64,000 nt of DNA from Methylovulum sp. (lineage in GTDB: Bacteria; Pseudomonadota; Gammaproteobacteria; Methylococcales; Methylomonadaceae). Of this stretch, positions 50,194 to 59,468 are shown in pieces (within the stretch, counting starts at the first letter, position 1; every line of letters begins with the position of its first letter). The stretch lies in assembly GCA_028712695.1 (NCBI GenBank), contig JAQTQZ010000018.1, positions 1 through 64,000 on the forward strand, written 5' to 3'. A program made the position numbers and the translations under genes. The notes below the pieces were generated by a model, which saw nothing but the letters and a program-made list of their open reading frames with translations, was not told the origin of the DNA and made no database searches.

Positions 50194-53100
50194 ATGATCC
50201 ACCATATTAAACGTGCCACCCGGCATTTAATCTTCTGGTCTTTACTGGCCACCGCCCTCAGCCTAACCGGCATACGCTTGTTGTTGGCCGGTGTTGACGA
50301 CTATAAATCCGGCTTGGCAAGCCAACTCAGCGGACTGGTTGGCGCACCGGTGTCTATCGGCCGGTTAAGCGCCAAAATGCGTGGCTTTAGCCCTGAGCTA
50401 GTGTTGAAGGAGATTACCGTCGCATCGATTGATTCCCAGCAAAAACCGGCGGTTGCCCTAAAAGAAATACGCTTAGGCCTGGACTTGCTGGCTACGGTAA
50501 TCAACCGGGAGCTGCTGTCATCCACGTGGGTGACGCTCATTGGCGCCAAACTGTCGGTGCAACGTAAAAGTGACGGCAGCTTTGCCATTACCGGCTTGCA
50601 AGCGGGCGGCGGCACACCGACATGGCTATTGCAGGGCCGTAAATACGAGGTTTTGCAAAGTGAAATCACTTGGCAGGATATGCAAGCAGGTACCAAACCG
50701 CTAAAAATTGATGCCGTCAATCTAGCCATTATTAACGATGACGACTTACATCGGATTAATGTCATGGCGCAGTTGCCGGCAAAGTATGGTGATGCCTTAA
50801 CCCTCTCGATGGCCTTGCAGGGCAATATTTTTGAACCTTCCACCATTAACGGCAGTTTTTTTGCTGAAATTCGGCAATTAAACCTAAATACGTTACCGCC
50901 TGAATACCTGCCTGCAACTATCCACATCAATTCTGGCAAAAGCGATGTAAGGCTTTGGGGCACTTTACAACAGGCCCAACTGGTGTCGCTACAAGGTGAA
51001 GCCCAGCTACAACAGCTGCAACTGGTGCATCAGCAACACGGTGAGTTTCCAGTTAAGAGTTTGCAAACCCATTTTCACTGGCATTCCCATACGCCTGCAA
51101 AGGCAACTAACCTGCCGCACTGGCAACTGGATGTCACCCAGTTTTTGCTGACAACGCCGGATACCTCCAAACATCTGGACAAACAGTGGCCGGATGCTAT
51201 TTTTAGTATCGCCGATTATGGCAAAGACGTTGCCAAGCCATTGCAACAGGTGGGGCTTAGCATCCGGCAAATCGACTTGCAGGAAGTGTCGCGCCTCGCG
51301 CTGTTGTTTGCCCCACTAGCAAAAGAGCAAACTGATTTACTGGCGCAGGCACAATTACAAGGGACACTGAGAAGTTTTTCTGTCTATGCAGATCTGGAAG
51401 CAAAAAAATCGGCAATAAACGGTCAGTTCCGGCAAATCAGTTTTTCGCCCGTGCAAAAAATTCCTGGCGTGACTAATCTGACCGGCGAGGTTACTGGCAA
51501 CCTTAACCAAGGTGTGTTGCATCTGGACACCAATGATGCAACAGTCAATTATCCCAGCCTGTTCCGTGAAGCGCTGATTATCAAGCATCTTGAAGGGGCG
51601 TTCGATTGGCGCCAGAGCCTAACCGACTGGACTCTATCCAGCCCTCTGTTCTCACTTGATTTGCTCAGCATCAAAAGCAAAAACCGGTTACGCCTGGTGC
51701 TTCCTAAAACCACCGTCAAACCCGCTTTTGTCGATTTGCAAATGGCATTGACCGATACTGACATTAGCCAGCTTAAGCATTATTTCCCCACCAAACTGAT
51801 GAACCCAGCCGATACCGGCTGGCTGGATGTGGCGTTTGTCAAAGGACAGATTAAGCACGGTGCGGTGTTGCTTTACGGCAATCTAGGAGAGGCGCGCCCC
51901 CCATTATTTGAGGCCTTACTGGATGTGGATCAGGTTGAGTTGCGCTATGCGCCGGACTGGCCGCATTTCTACGATGTTGCCGGCCGAGTGTCGTTTTTAC
52001 AAAACAAAATGATTTGTGAATCGCGCCAAGGCAATAGCCATAACCTCCATCTTATTCAGGCCACGGTTGTTAACGAGGCCGTTGGCGTGAGCAACCAGTT
52101 GCAGATACAAGGCGAAGTCGAAGGCCAGATTGCCGATGCCTTGGGGTTTTTACAGCAAACGCCGCTTAATAGTACGATGGGGCCATTAATCAATGCAGTC
52201 ACCACCCAAGGCAGCACTAAGGTCGGACTGGGAATTGATCTGGCACTGAATGAAAAGGGCTATACCAAGCTTGATGGCAATGCCCACTTGAATCAGGCTA
52301 AATTAAAGGTGAACGCGATTGATTTATGGGTAAACAAAATTAACGGCGTATTAAAATTTAACGAACATGGCGTTTACAGCGACACCATTAACGCGGCGGC
52401 CTTAGATAATCCTATCAAAATCACTATCGACCATACGGCGACTGAAACCAATGTCAATGTGAACGGACACACAGCCATCGATAACCTTAAAAAGCAATTC
52501 AAAATGCCGGTTTGGGATACCGCTAACGGTGCGCTGGATTATCGGCTTAAGCTAGGACTACCCATCGACAATACTGCCCCTACCCTGCAGGTGCAATCTG
52601 ATCTGGTCGGTGTCGCGTTGGATTTACCGGGTAAATTGGCAAAAACCACCGCCCAGTCAAAACCCTTGGCGTTAACCTTTAGCCTTGGCGATGAGTTGAT
52701 GCTGCCTATTACCATCAGTTACGATGCGCAATTAAAAGCGGCGGTCACACTGAATGTCGCCACCCAAAACCTCGATGCCGGTCATATTTTGTTAGGCCCA
52801 GGTACAGTGACCCAACCCACCGACCATAAGCTATCGCTGGAAATCAATCAAGACAAACTGGAACTGCATGATTTAATTGGTTTTTCAGGCATGCAAAATA
52901 CGAATAATAAAGCGGGTGCCAATCTCAAGAAAATCCATATCCACAGCCATGATGCACTCTGGAAAAACACCCCCTTAGGGAAATTTGACTTAATGCTAAA
53001 ACCCGAAGGGCGTTATTGGGCAGGTGTCATTGACAGCGAGTTTGCCCAAGGGAAAATCACTATTCCTGTTGATTTCAACCAACATAGCCAAATCAGTGCG

Positions 53101-54063
53101 GATATGGATAGACTGGACCTTTCGGTTGTAAAACGGTTCGAATCCGAAGACACGCCTCCGCCCTTGCCTGCCCAACCGTCAGCGCCGCTAACACCAGACC
53201 ACCTGCCCTTGTTTGCAATCAATTGCCGTAAAACGCTCTGGCAAGCGGTGGACTTAGGCCAATTGACGGTCAATACAGAACGTATACCCGGCGGCATCGC
53301 GCTCAAACAAGCAGAGCTAGCAAGCGTAGAACAGCAATTAACGTTATCGGGTGAATGGAAAAACAACGGGGGGAAAACCACCACAACCGTACACGGCTAT
53401 CTGAAAATGCCTAATGTGGGGCGATTGCTTAGCCGATTGGATATTACCAAAGAATTTAAAGAGACCGAGGGGCATATCAATTTTTCTGCCCAATGGGATG
53501 CGCCGCCTTATGATTTTTCTTTGGCAACGTTGTCCGGAGAAATTGATGTCAACCTTAAGGATGGCCGATTGTTAAGTATAGAGCCAGGATTTGGCCGGGT
53601 ATTGGGCATGTTGGCTTTTGCCCAATGGGCAAAACGTTTGCAATTTGATTTCCGTGATCTGTACGAAGAAGGCTTGATGTTCAATACCATTAAAGGCCAT
53701 TTCGAGGTGGTCAACGGCATTGCAAACACTGATAATTTGATAGTTGATGCAATTCCAGCAAAAATAACCCTTACAGGCAGCACCGATTTTGTCAAAAAAA
53801 CCGTTGACCAGCTCGTGTCCGTTAACCCCAAAAGCGCCGATGCCGTGCCTATTGCTGGTACAATTATGGGCAATCTCATGAGCTTGGTTACCCAAACCCT
53901 AACGGGCGATGATTACGAAGGCTTCTTCCTAGGTTCGCAATATCAAGTAAAAGGCCAATGGGACGCTATGGAAATCATGCCGCTCCATGAAAATGACGGC
54001 TTGCTACAAAAAACCTGGACAGGTATCACCGATTTCCCTTGGTTGCAAAATTCAAAACAATAA
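50194..54063 (+). CDS. yhdP: YhdP-family AsmA-like envelope protein
   Basis: The 1289-residue protein has an N-terminal signal anchor (residues about 10-30, LIFWSLLATALSLTGIRLLL) and a long periplasmic beta-rich body, as in YhdP/TIGR02099. The C-terminal signature is present: LSGEIDVNLKDGRLLSIEPG followed by GRVLGMLAFAQWAKRLQFDFRD and YEEGLMFNTIKGHFEVV. YhdP is one of three AsmA-like proteins that carry phospholipids from the inner to the outer membrane. Length matches E. coli YhdP (1266). Between rng and nit it keeps the gammaproteobacterial order. Confidence 0.94.
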   Translation: MIHHIKRATRHLIFWSLLATALSLTGIRLLLAGVDDYKSGLASQLSGLVGAPVSIGRLSAKMRGFSPELVLKEITVASIDSQQKPAVALKEIRLGLDLLATVINRELLSSTWVTLIGAKLSVQRKSDGSFAITGLQAGGGTPTWLLQGRKYEVLQSEITWQDMQAGTKPLKIDAVNLAIINDDDLHRINVMAQLPAKYGDALTLSMALQGNIFEPSTINGSFFAEIRQLNLNTLPPEYLPATIHINSGKSDVRLWGTLQQAQLVSLQGEAQLQQLQLVHQQHGEFPVKSLQTHFHWHSHTPAKATNLPHWQLDVTQFLLTTPDTSKHLDKQWPDAIFSIADYGKDVAKPLQQVGLSIRQIDLQEVSRLALLFAPLAKEQTDLLAQAQLQGTLRSFSVYADLEAKKSAINGQFRQISFSPVQKIPGVTNLTGEVTGNLNQGVLHLDTNDATVNYPSLFREALIIKHLEGAFDWRQSLTDWTLSSPLFSLDLLSIKSKNRLRLVLPKTTVKPAFVDLQMALTDTDISQLKHYFPTKLMNPADTGWLDVAFVKGQIKHGAVLLYGNLGEARPPLFEALLDVDQVELRYAPDWPHFYDVAGRVSFLQNKMICESRQGNSHNLHLIQATVVNEAVGVSNQLQIQGEVEGQIADALGFLQQTPLNSTMGPLINAVTTQGSTKVGLGIDLALNEKGYTKLDGNAHLNQAKLKVNAIDLWVNKINGVLKFNEHGVYSDTINAAALDNPIKITIDHTATETNVNVNGHTAIDNLKKQFKMPVWDTANGALDYRLKLGLPIDNTAPTLQVQSDLVGVALDLPGKLAKTTAQSKPLALTFSLGDELMLPITISYDAQLKAAVTLNVATQNLDAGHILLGPGTVTQPTDHKLSLEINQDKLELHDLIGFSGMQNTNNKAGANLKKIHIHSHDALWKNTPLGKFDLMLKPEGRYWAGVIDSEFAQGKITIPVDFNQHSQISADMDRLDLSVVKRFESEDTPPPLPAQPSAPLTPDHLPLFAINCRKTLWQAVDLGQLTVNTERIPGGIALKQAELASVEQQLTLSGEWKNNGGKTTTTVHGYLKMPNVGRLLSRLDITKEFKETEGHINFSAQWDAPPYDFSLATLSGEIDVNLKDGRLLSIEPGFGRVLGMLAFAQWAKRLQFDFRDLYEEGLMFNTIKGHFEVVNGIANTDNLIVDAIPAKITLTGSTDFVKKTVDQLVSVNPKSADAVPIAGTIMGNLMSLVTQTLTGDDYEGFFLGSQYQVKGQWDAMEIMPLHENDGLLQKTWTGITDFPWLQNSKQ

Positions 54064-54075
54064 CAGAGAAAAACT

Positions 54076-54894
54076 ATGTATAAATGCGCTGCCATACAAA
54101 TGGCATCAAGCCCAAGTATCAGTGCTAATCTGATGCAGGCTGAAAAACTGATTGAAGAAGCGGCAAAAGTTGGCGCCAAACTGGTTGCATTACCGGAAAA
54201 TTTTGCACTCATGGGCGATAACGAATTCGACAAAGTCCGTGTAAAAGAGGTTTATGGTACGGGACAAATACAAGATTTTTTAGCGGCAGTTGCCAAAAAA
54301 TATGCGCTTTGGGTTATTGGCGGCACTATCCCCATCGCTGGCGACGATGCCAATAAAGTCCGGGCAGCCTGCCTTATTTTTAATGCTCAAGGTGAACGGG
54401 TTGGACGTTACGATAAAATGCACCTGTTTGATGTTAATGTGCCTGGCACAAATGAAGTGTATAGCGAATCCAACACGATAGAGCCTGGGTCAGGAACGGA
54501 AATCTTTGACACCCCCTTCGGCAGGATAGGGCTCGCTGTTTGTTATGATCTTCGGTTTCCTGAATTTTTCCGCAAAATGAGCAAGCAAGGGGTCGACATC
54601 TTGGTCATTCCTTCGGCCTTCACATTAGAAACCGGCGCCGCCCACTGGGAATTGTTGCTCAGGGCGCGCGCCATCGAAAACCTGTGCTATGTGATAGCAC
54701 CCAACCAAGGCGGTTTTCATTTAAATGGCCGTAAAACCTTTGGTCACAGCATGATTATTGACCCGTGGGGAGTGGTGCTGGACTGCTACAAAACCGGAAG
54801 CGGCTTTGCCTGTGCGGACATCGACCATGACCGGCTGGCAAAAGTGCGTAGCGCTTTTCCAGTATTAAATCACCGCCGTTTTTATTGTGACTGA
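54076..54894 (+). CDS. Nitrilase-superfamily amidase (Nit1-type)
   Basis: The 272-residue protein carries the catalytic triad in sequence: Glu in LVALPENFALMG, Lys in GRYDKMHLFDV and Cys in LAVCYDLRFPEFF. The family (Nit1, deaminated glutathione amidase) hydrolyses deaminated glutathione, a side product of transaminases, so it repairs metabolite damage. The DPWGVVLD region near the C terminus and length are typical. It lies 12 bp behind yhdP. The precise substrate is inferred from the family and from the context of yhdP-nit-tldD, seen in other proteobacteria. Confidence 0.92.
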   Translation: MYKCAAIQMASSPSISANLMQAEKLIEEAAKVGAKLVALPENFALMGDNEFDKVRVKEVYGTGQIQDFLAAVAKKYALWVIGGTIPIAGDDANKVRAACLIFNAQGERVGRYDKMHLFDVNVPGTNEVYSESNTIEPGSGTEIFDTPFGRIGLAVCYDLRFPEFFRKMSKQGVDILVIPSAFTLETGAAHWELLLRARAIENLCYVIAPNQGGFHLNGRKTFGHSMIIDPWGVVLDCYKTGSGFACADIDHDRLAKVRSAFPVLNHRRFYCD

Positions 54895-54902
54895 CTTTTA
54901 CT

Positions 54903-55499
54903 ATGATTAACCCGCAGACACTTATTAAAGTCTTTTTGTTGTCCCTCACCTTAACGGCTTGTGGTACGGCAAAAGATAGCCGCTATAGCAGCACCGAAAT
55001 GCTTGAGCGTCCGCCTATACTGGCTGTCGTAAAAGAGCCAGGTTATGAAGAAACCGAAGTTGATCAAAGTGTGGTGCCCAAAAGGAGCGCTAAAAAAGGT
55101 CTCGATGATGCGGTCTATGTGACAGCGTCCACCCCCCCAGTGCTTAAAATCAAACAGCCTATTGAGGCTGCGTGGCATACACTAGAGCTGGCTTTAAAGC
55201 AGAGTGAGCTAAAAATCACCGATCAAGAGCAAAAAAAAGGGCTCTTTTTCGTCGCCTACAGTCCTAAAACGCTGGCGGATATGATTCCTTTCGTCAACAA
55301 AAATGAGAGTAAAGACGTCATCTACGTATTGACCGTCGCAGCGGCTGGGGAAGAAACCGAAGTCACCTCGGCAATAGCCAGTCCGGCTGAACAAAAAAAC
55401 CTGTTCCTCCGTACCGATGACGAAGACTATAAAATTGATGCAGATGATTTATTAATGCAGGTATTTGAAACCCTGCATGATGATTTAGTTGAAGAATAA
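54903..55499 (+). CDS. bamC: BamC-like outer membrane lipoprotein
   Basis: The 198-residue protein has a lipoprotein signal (about 1-20, KVFLLSLTLTACG), with Cys20 as the lipid-attached residue, followed by an unstructured acidic part and a BamC/NlpB-like domain (about 75-195: VLKIKQPIEAAWHTLELAL, KKGLFFVAY, then DDLLMQVFETLHDDLVEE). BamC is an accessory of the BAM complex that folds outer membrane beta-barrels. Only one of the two usual BamC helix-grip domains is present, so it is a short form; the usual neighbour dapA is not here. It starts 8 bp after nit and lies 24 bp before tldD. Confidence 0.7.
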   Translation: MINPQTLIKVFLLSLTLTACGTAKDSRYSSTEMLERPPILAVVKEPGYEETEVDQSVVPKRSAKKGLDDAVYVTASTPPVLKIKQPIEAAWHTLELALKQSELKITDQEQKKGLFFVAYSPKTLADMIPFVNKNESKDVIYVLTVAAAGEETEVTSAIASPAEQKNLFLRTDDEDYKIDADDLLMQVFETLHDDLVEE

Positions 55500-55523
55500 C
55501 AACGTAAGGCACGGATTGAAAAC

Positions 55524-56963
55524 ATGGAACTATTAAACCTCGCAAGACAAGCAATTCTGGTGCCTGTGGGCATACAGGACAACGCGGTTGAAAAAATCAT
55601 GGGGCGCTTACTCAGCTCGCCTGTTGATGCCGCTGACATTTATTTCCAAACCAGCCATTCAGAATCCTGGGTTATGGAAGGCGGTATTATCAAGGAAGGC
55701 AGTCATAACATCGAACAAGGCGCCGGTGTGCGGGCCGTGTCCGGTGAGAAAACCGGCTTTGCCTATAGCGACCGTATCGAACTGCCGGTCTTGCTGGAAG
55801 CCGCAAATAATGTCAAAGCCATTCTCAGACAAGGCCAAGAAACCAGTGTCAACCTGACACCAGTGCGCAACCAGGCCGGTTATTACCCCATCGCCAATCC
55901 ATTAAAATCATTGGGCGACCAGCAAAAAATCGACTTATTGCGTAGCGTTGAAAATGCAACCCGCAAACTCGACAGCCGCATAGAAGAAGTTATTGTCAGC
56001 CTGATTGCTGTCCATGAGCATATCCTCGTCGCCAATCAAGACGGCATCTTAGCGGGCGATATAAGACCACTAGTCCGCATGAACATCACCGTGATCGTTG
56101 AAGAAAACGGCCGCCGTGAGCAAGCGAGCATGGGCGGCGGCGCACGCTCGGACTACCGCTATTTCTTAGAAAACGACCGTGCCCTAAGCTTCGGGCGGGA
56201 AGCCGTCCGGCAAGCACTGGTCAATCTGGAAGCCGGTGAAGCACCCGCTGGCAATATGACCGTAGTGTTAGGCCCAGGCTGGCCTGGCATTTTGCTGCAT
56301 GAAGCCATAGGCCATGGCTTGGAAGGTGATTTCAACCGCAAAGGCACATCAGCCTTCAGTGGCCGTGTTGGCGAGCGCGTCGCATCGGCCTTATGCACCG
56401 TGGTTGATGACGGCACATTACCGGGCCGGCGCGGCTCGTTAAGCATTGATGACGAGGGCACACCGACCGAGCAGACCGTACTGATCGAAAACGGCATCCT
56501 CAAAGGCTATATGCAAGATAAGCTCAATGCCCGGTTAATGGGTGTCAAACCCACCGGCAATGGGCGGCGTGAGTCTTACGCCTCCTTACCGATGCCGCGT
56601 ATGACCAACACGTACATGTTGCCTGGATCACATGACCCTGAAGAAATCATCAAATCCGTAAAAAAAGGCTTATACGCCAAAAACTTTTCGGGTGGACAAG
56701 TTGACATCACTTCCGGAAAATTTGTTTTTTCCGCCAGCGAAGCCTATCTGATTGAAAATGGCAAAATTACCCGCCCGGTTAAAGGGGCAACCTTGATAGG
56801 CAACGGCCCTGACGTATTGACCAAAGTATCGATGGTCGGTAATGATCTGGAACTGGACAGCGGCGTGGGCACTTGCGGAAAAGAGGGGCAAAGCGTACCC
56901 GTTGGTGTCGGTCAGCCTACGTTGAAAATTGATGGCTTAACCGTAGGCGGCACCGGCGTTTAG
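55524..56963 (+). CDS. tldD: Metalloprotease TldD
   Basis: The 479-residue protein has the TldD hallmark [11 protein letters not shown] (zinc-binding HExxxH, about residues 260-270), with [11 protein letters not shown] before it, [12 protein letters not shown] after it, [22 protein letters not shown], and a C terminus [34 protein letters not shown]-like. TldD with TldE cuts leader peptides and unfolded peptides and is needed to mature microcin B17 and control CcdA. It ends the conserved gene run. TldE is not in the window. Length is exactly typical (480). Confidence 0.96.
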   Translation: MELLNLARQAILVPVGIQDNAVEKIMGRLLSSPVDAADIYFQTSHSESWVMEGGIIKEGSHNIEQGAGVRAVSGEKTGFAYSDRIELPVLLEAANNVKAILRQGQETSVNLTPVRNQAGYYPIANPLKSLGDQQKIDLLRSVENATRKLDSRIEEVIVSLIAVHEHILVANQDGILAGDIRPLVRMNITVIVEENGRREQASMGGGARSDYRYFLENDRALSFGREAVRQALVNLEAGEAPAGNMTVVLGPGWPGILLHEAIGHGLEGDFNRKGTSAFSGRVGERVASALCTVVDDGTLPGRRGSLSIDDEGTPTEQTVLIENGILKGYMQDKLNARLMGVKPTGNGRRESYASLPMPRMTNTYMLPGSHDPEEIIKSVKKGLYAKNFSGGQVDITSGKFVFSASEAYLIENGKITRPVKGATLIGNGPDVLTKVSMVGNDLELDSGVGTCGKEGQSVPVGVGQPTLKIDGLTVGGTGV

Positions 56964-57335
56964 CGGCATAAAGGCCTGTTCCCCCTCTTCCGCAACAGAA
57001 AACTTCGTGACAACTGCAAATCCCAGCACTCCCTCACGATTGCTAACATCCGCCGTGGGCTATGTATTCCGGTAATTTCAACATAGCTCCAGTAGTCGGC
57101 CCAACAAACAGAAGACGCAATTATTCCACCGAATAAAACAATCCCGGCCGCCCCTATTTACAGGTTGTGGTGCACCCACAAGACATAAAATTATGCTTAT
57201 CTTTTAATATGTTGCAGATAATTAATCGACTAAAGCTATAGAATCACTTATTGAAAAGAAGATTATTTTTGCTACGCAAACACGAAAATCAATGAAGGGG
57301 CTTATTACCTATGTTTTCCAGCATATTTTCAAAAA
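56964..57335. promoter_or_regulatory. Intergenic region before the signalling operon
   Basis: 372 bp without a gene between tldD and the sensor-kinase operon. It goes from mixed to AT-rich (TTTAATATGTTGCAGATAATTAATC around 57205-57230) and presumably has the operon promoter. The hydrophobic-peptide-coding ATG at 57336 could be an alternative start of the kinase. No hairpin or operator could be assigned. Confidence 0.35.
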
Positions 57336-57383
57336 ATGGCTTTTTCCATACCAGAGGGATGGTCTAATGCTCTTTATAAGCAC

Positions 57384-58841
57384 ATGAAATTCAAAAATAT
57401 TTTATCGTTAAAATCGCTCATCGTTCTCGGCTTTGTCATTGCCGTCATCCCGCTTTTTTCTGCGGTCATGTATGCCGCTTTTGGTATGCGGGAAACATCG
57501 GCATTGGGCAGGACCATCAACGCCCAGGTTTTCGAACAAACTAAAGCAATAGGCGTAGTTTTGCAAAAAACCGGTGATATTGAACGCAAAGCCCGGCTGT
57601 TCGTGTTGCTGTCAGACCCCGCGATACGGCAGCCTTATGAGCAACAATCCTATGAAAACACGCGGGCATCGTTCAAAGAAGCATTGAGCGTGTTGCTAAA
57701 ACTGCATGTCGATAACAAAATCGCCCTATTGGTCAACGAATTATCAGAAAAGGAAAACCTGATTTATCAACAGATTATCAGCTCGACAAATGGGAACGAA
57801 CCCAGCGTGCCAATTGACGAAGCGTTCCAAGGGCTGCGTGAATCTTCACGCAGCCTGTTGCGTGAGTTCGAGAACCACATTGACCATCAATTCAACGAAC
57901 TGCATCAACAATCAGAATCCCTTGAGGAAGGCCTGCTAAGTAAGGGCGCAGTATTATTGCTGATCTCGTTTATTGTCATCTCGATTCTGCTGGTGGTACT
58001 GGCACGCTCCATGCGGCAACTGGATACCGGTATACGCCGTCTGGGTTCAGGGGAGCTTAACGGGCCAATAATAGTTGCAGGGCCTTCGGATCTACGTTAT
58101 CTAGGCAACCGCTTAGAATGGCTGCGCACCCATTTGCTGGACTTGGAAATTTCTAAACAGCAGTTTATGCACAACGTGGCCCGTGAAATTGAACAACCCT
58201 TGGCGTACATCCGAGAAAGCACTGAATTGCTTATGTCTGAAGCTGTTCGGGAACCTGATGATCCGCTACACGTTATCGCCAAACAGTTAAGCAACAATGT
58301 CGATAAGCTGAATGCCGTATCCGAGGAACTCGTCCGTTATAGCCAGATCAGCGCCACGCCTGAACTGAACAGCAAGGAAGCTGTCGATATGAAAGATTTG
58401 CTTGAATCTGTGATTGACGATTTTCAGCCCCGTTTACAAGCCAAGTCGATTAGCTTGAAAATGCTGGTCAGACCCGTTGAGATTGACGGAATACGCGGGC
58501 AACTGCGTGGCATCATTGAGCAGTTGTTGTCCAATGCGGTGAAGTATTCACCTACAGGCGGCGAAATACGCATCATGTTGCGCGACGCAGGCATGCACAT
58601 GGAATTGGAAGTTGAAGATGAAGGCCCTGGCATAGCACCTGAAGAGCGTAAGCATGTGTTCGAACCCTTCTTTCATGGCAAGACGGCCCAACCCGAAGCA
58701 ATGGATGGCCCAGGCTTAGGCTTGGCAATTGTCAGTGAATATGTCGCCAACCACCAAGGTGCGGTCGAGATTATCGACCCAAGGCAAGACCAACAAGGTG
58801 CCCGCTTCCGCGTTCAAGTACCGCTCACCGGAAAGACCTAA
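57384..58841 (+). CDS. QseE/GlrK-like histidine kinase lacking the phospho-acceptor His
   Basis: The 485-residue protein has TM helices at about 10-35 (SLIVLGFVIAVIPLFSAVMY) and 190-215 (AVLLLISFIVISILLVVLA), a periplasmic helical domain between them, a HAMP-like segment, and a C-terminal HATPase with intact N box QLLSNAVKYSP, G1 EDEGPGIAPEE, F FEPFF and G2 GPGLGLAIV. The dimerisation helix reads MHNVAREIEQPLAYIREST where relatives read RHVSHELKTPLA-type: the expected His is Arg267 (codon CGT, one transition from CAT), and the TP follows as QP. So it probably cannot autophosphorylate; it may be a sensor partner of the kinase encoded at 59469. The start is taken at MKFKNILSLKS; an ATG at 57336 would add 16 residues. 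Confidence 0.85.
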   Translation: MKFKNILSLKSLIVLGFVIAVIPLFSAVMYAAFGMRETSALGRTINAQVFEQTKAIGVVLQKTGDIERKARLFVLLSDPAIRQPYEQQSYENTRASFKEALSVLLKLHVDNKIALLVNELSEKENLIYQQIISSTNGNEPSVPIDEAFQGLRESSRSLLREFENHIDHQFNELHQQSESLEEGLLSKGAVLLLISFIVISILLVVLARSMRQLDTGIRRLGSGELNGPIIVAGPSDLRYLGNRLEWLRTHLLDLEISKQQFMHNVAREIEQPLAYIRESTELLMSEAVREPDDPLHVIAKQLSNNVDKLNAVSEELVRYSQISATPELNSKEAVDMKDLLESVIDDFQPRLQAKSISLKMLVRPVEIDGIRGQLRGIIEQLLSNAVKYSPTGGEIRIMLRDAGMHMELEVEDEGPGIAPEERKHVFEPFFHGKTAQPEAMDGPGLGLAIVSEYVANHQGAVEIIDPRQDQQGARFRVQVPLTGKT

Positions 58842-58857
58842 AGACGATGAAAAAATT

Positions 58858-59463
58858 ATGTTGATACAAAAAATAAGCCTACCTCTAAGCCTATTGCTGC
58901 TAGTCGGATGCACCCAGTTAACCTCTAGCTTAAACAGCACGACCGGTAATTACGCCGAACCCTATGCACAATCAGATTTTGATGGACTGTTGGCTTTCGG
59001 CGCCATTATGGCGCAAATATCGCCCCCGGCACGTGCCGAAACCTGCCATACATTATTGCAGCGCCAACAAGAGTCTCCCGGGCTGGGGTTCCAGTTACAT
59101 TTAATGGTGGGGCGTTTGTTGTCTGATGCCTGTGGTGACATCACCGAAATTTTGGCAGGGTTAAACGCAATCCCGACAAATCAACTATCTGATGACCGGT
59201 TACAGAAATTGGTTTTCACCGATACAGAAACGTTAAAACGTATGGAAAGCCTGACAGAAACCTTAAAACGAAAGGAAAACCTTGCTGATTGTCGCGCTAA
59301 AAAAATAACTTCGCTAAGGGGTAAACAAAAATCCACCCAATCCTTGATTGAGACAAAAGAGCCAACTTGGTCAAAGAATGATGAAGCCCGTTTGCTGCGG
59401 GAAAAACTGGAAGCCATCAGGTCAATGGAAAAGCAACTTGATGAGAACAGCGACGGCAACTAG
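58858..59463 (+). CDS. QseG-like lipoprotein
   Basis: The 201-residue protein has a lipoprotein signal (MLIQKISLPLSLLLLVGCTQL, Cys18 as lipid site) and a helical body with a short conserved-looking part FDGLLAFGAIMAQISPPARAE and a coiled-coil C terminus rich in Lys/Glu (KRMESLTETLKRKENL, then LLREKLEAIRSME). In Enterobacteriaceae the outer membrane lipoprotein QseG lies between the QseE kinase and the QseF regulator genes and activates the kinase; here too a lipoprotein follows a QseE-like gene, so this is the likely counterpart, by position and size more than by sequence. Start at 58858 is used because the lipoprotein signal begins there. Confidence 0.6.
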   Translation: MLIQKISLPLSLLLLVGCTQLTSSLNSTTGNYAEPYAQSDFDGLLAFGAIMAQISPPARAETCHTLLQRQQESPGLGFQLHLMVGRLLSDACGDITEILAGLNAIPTNQLSDDRLQKLVFTDTETLKRMESLTETLKRKENLADCRAKKITSLRGKQKSTQSLIETKEPTWSKNDEARLLREKLEAIRSMEKQLDENSDGN

Positions 59464-59468
59464 GACCT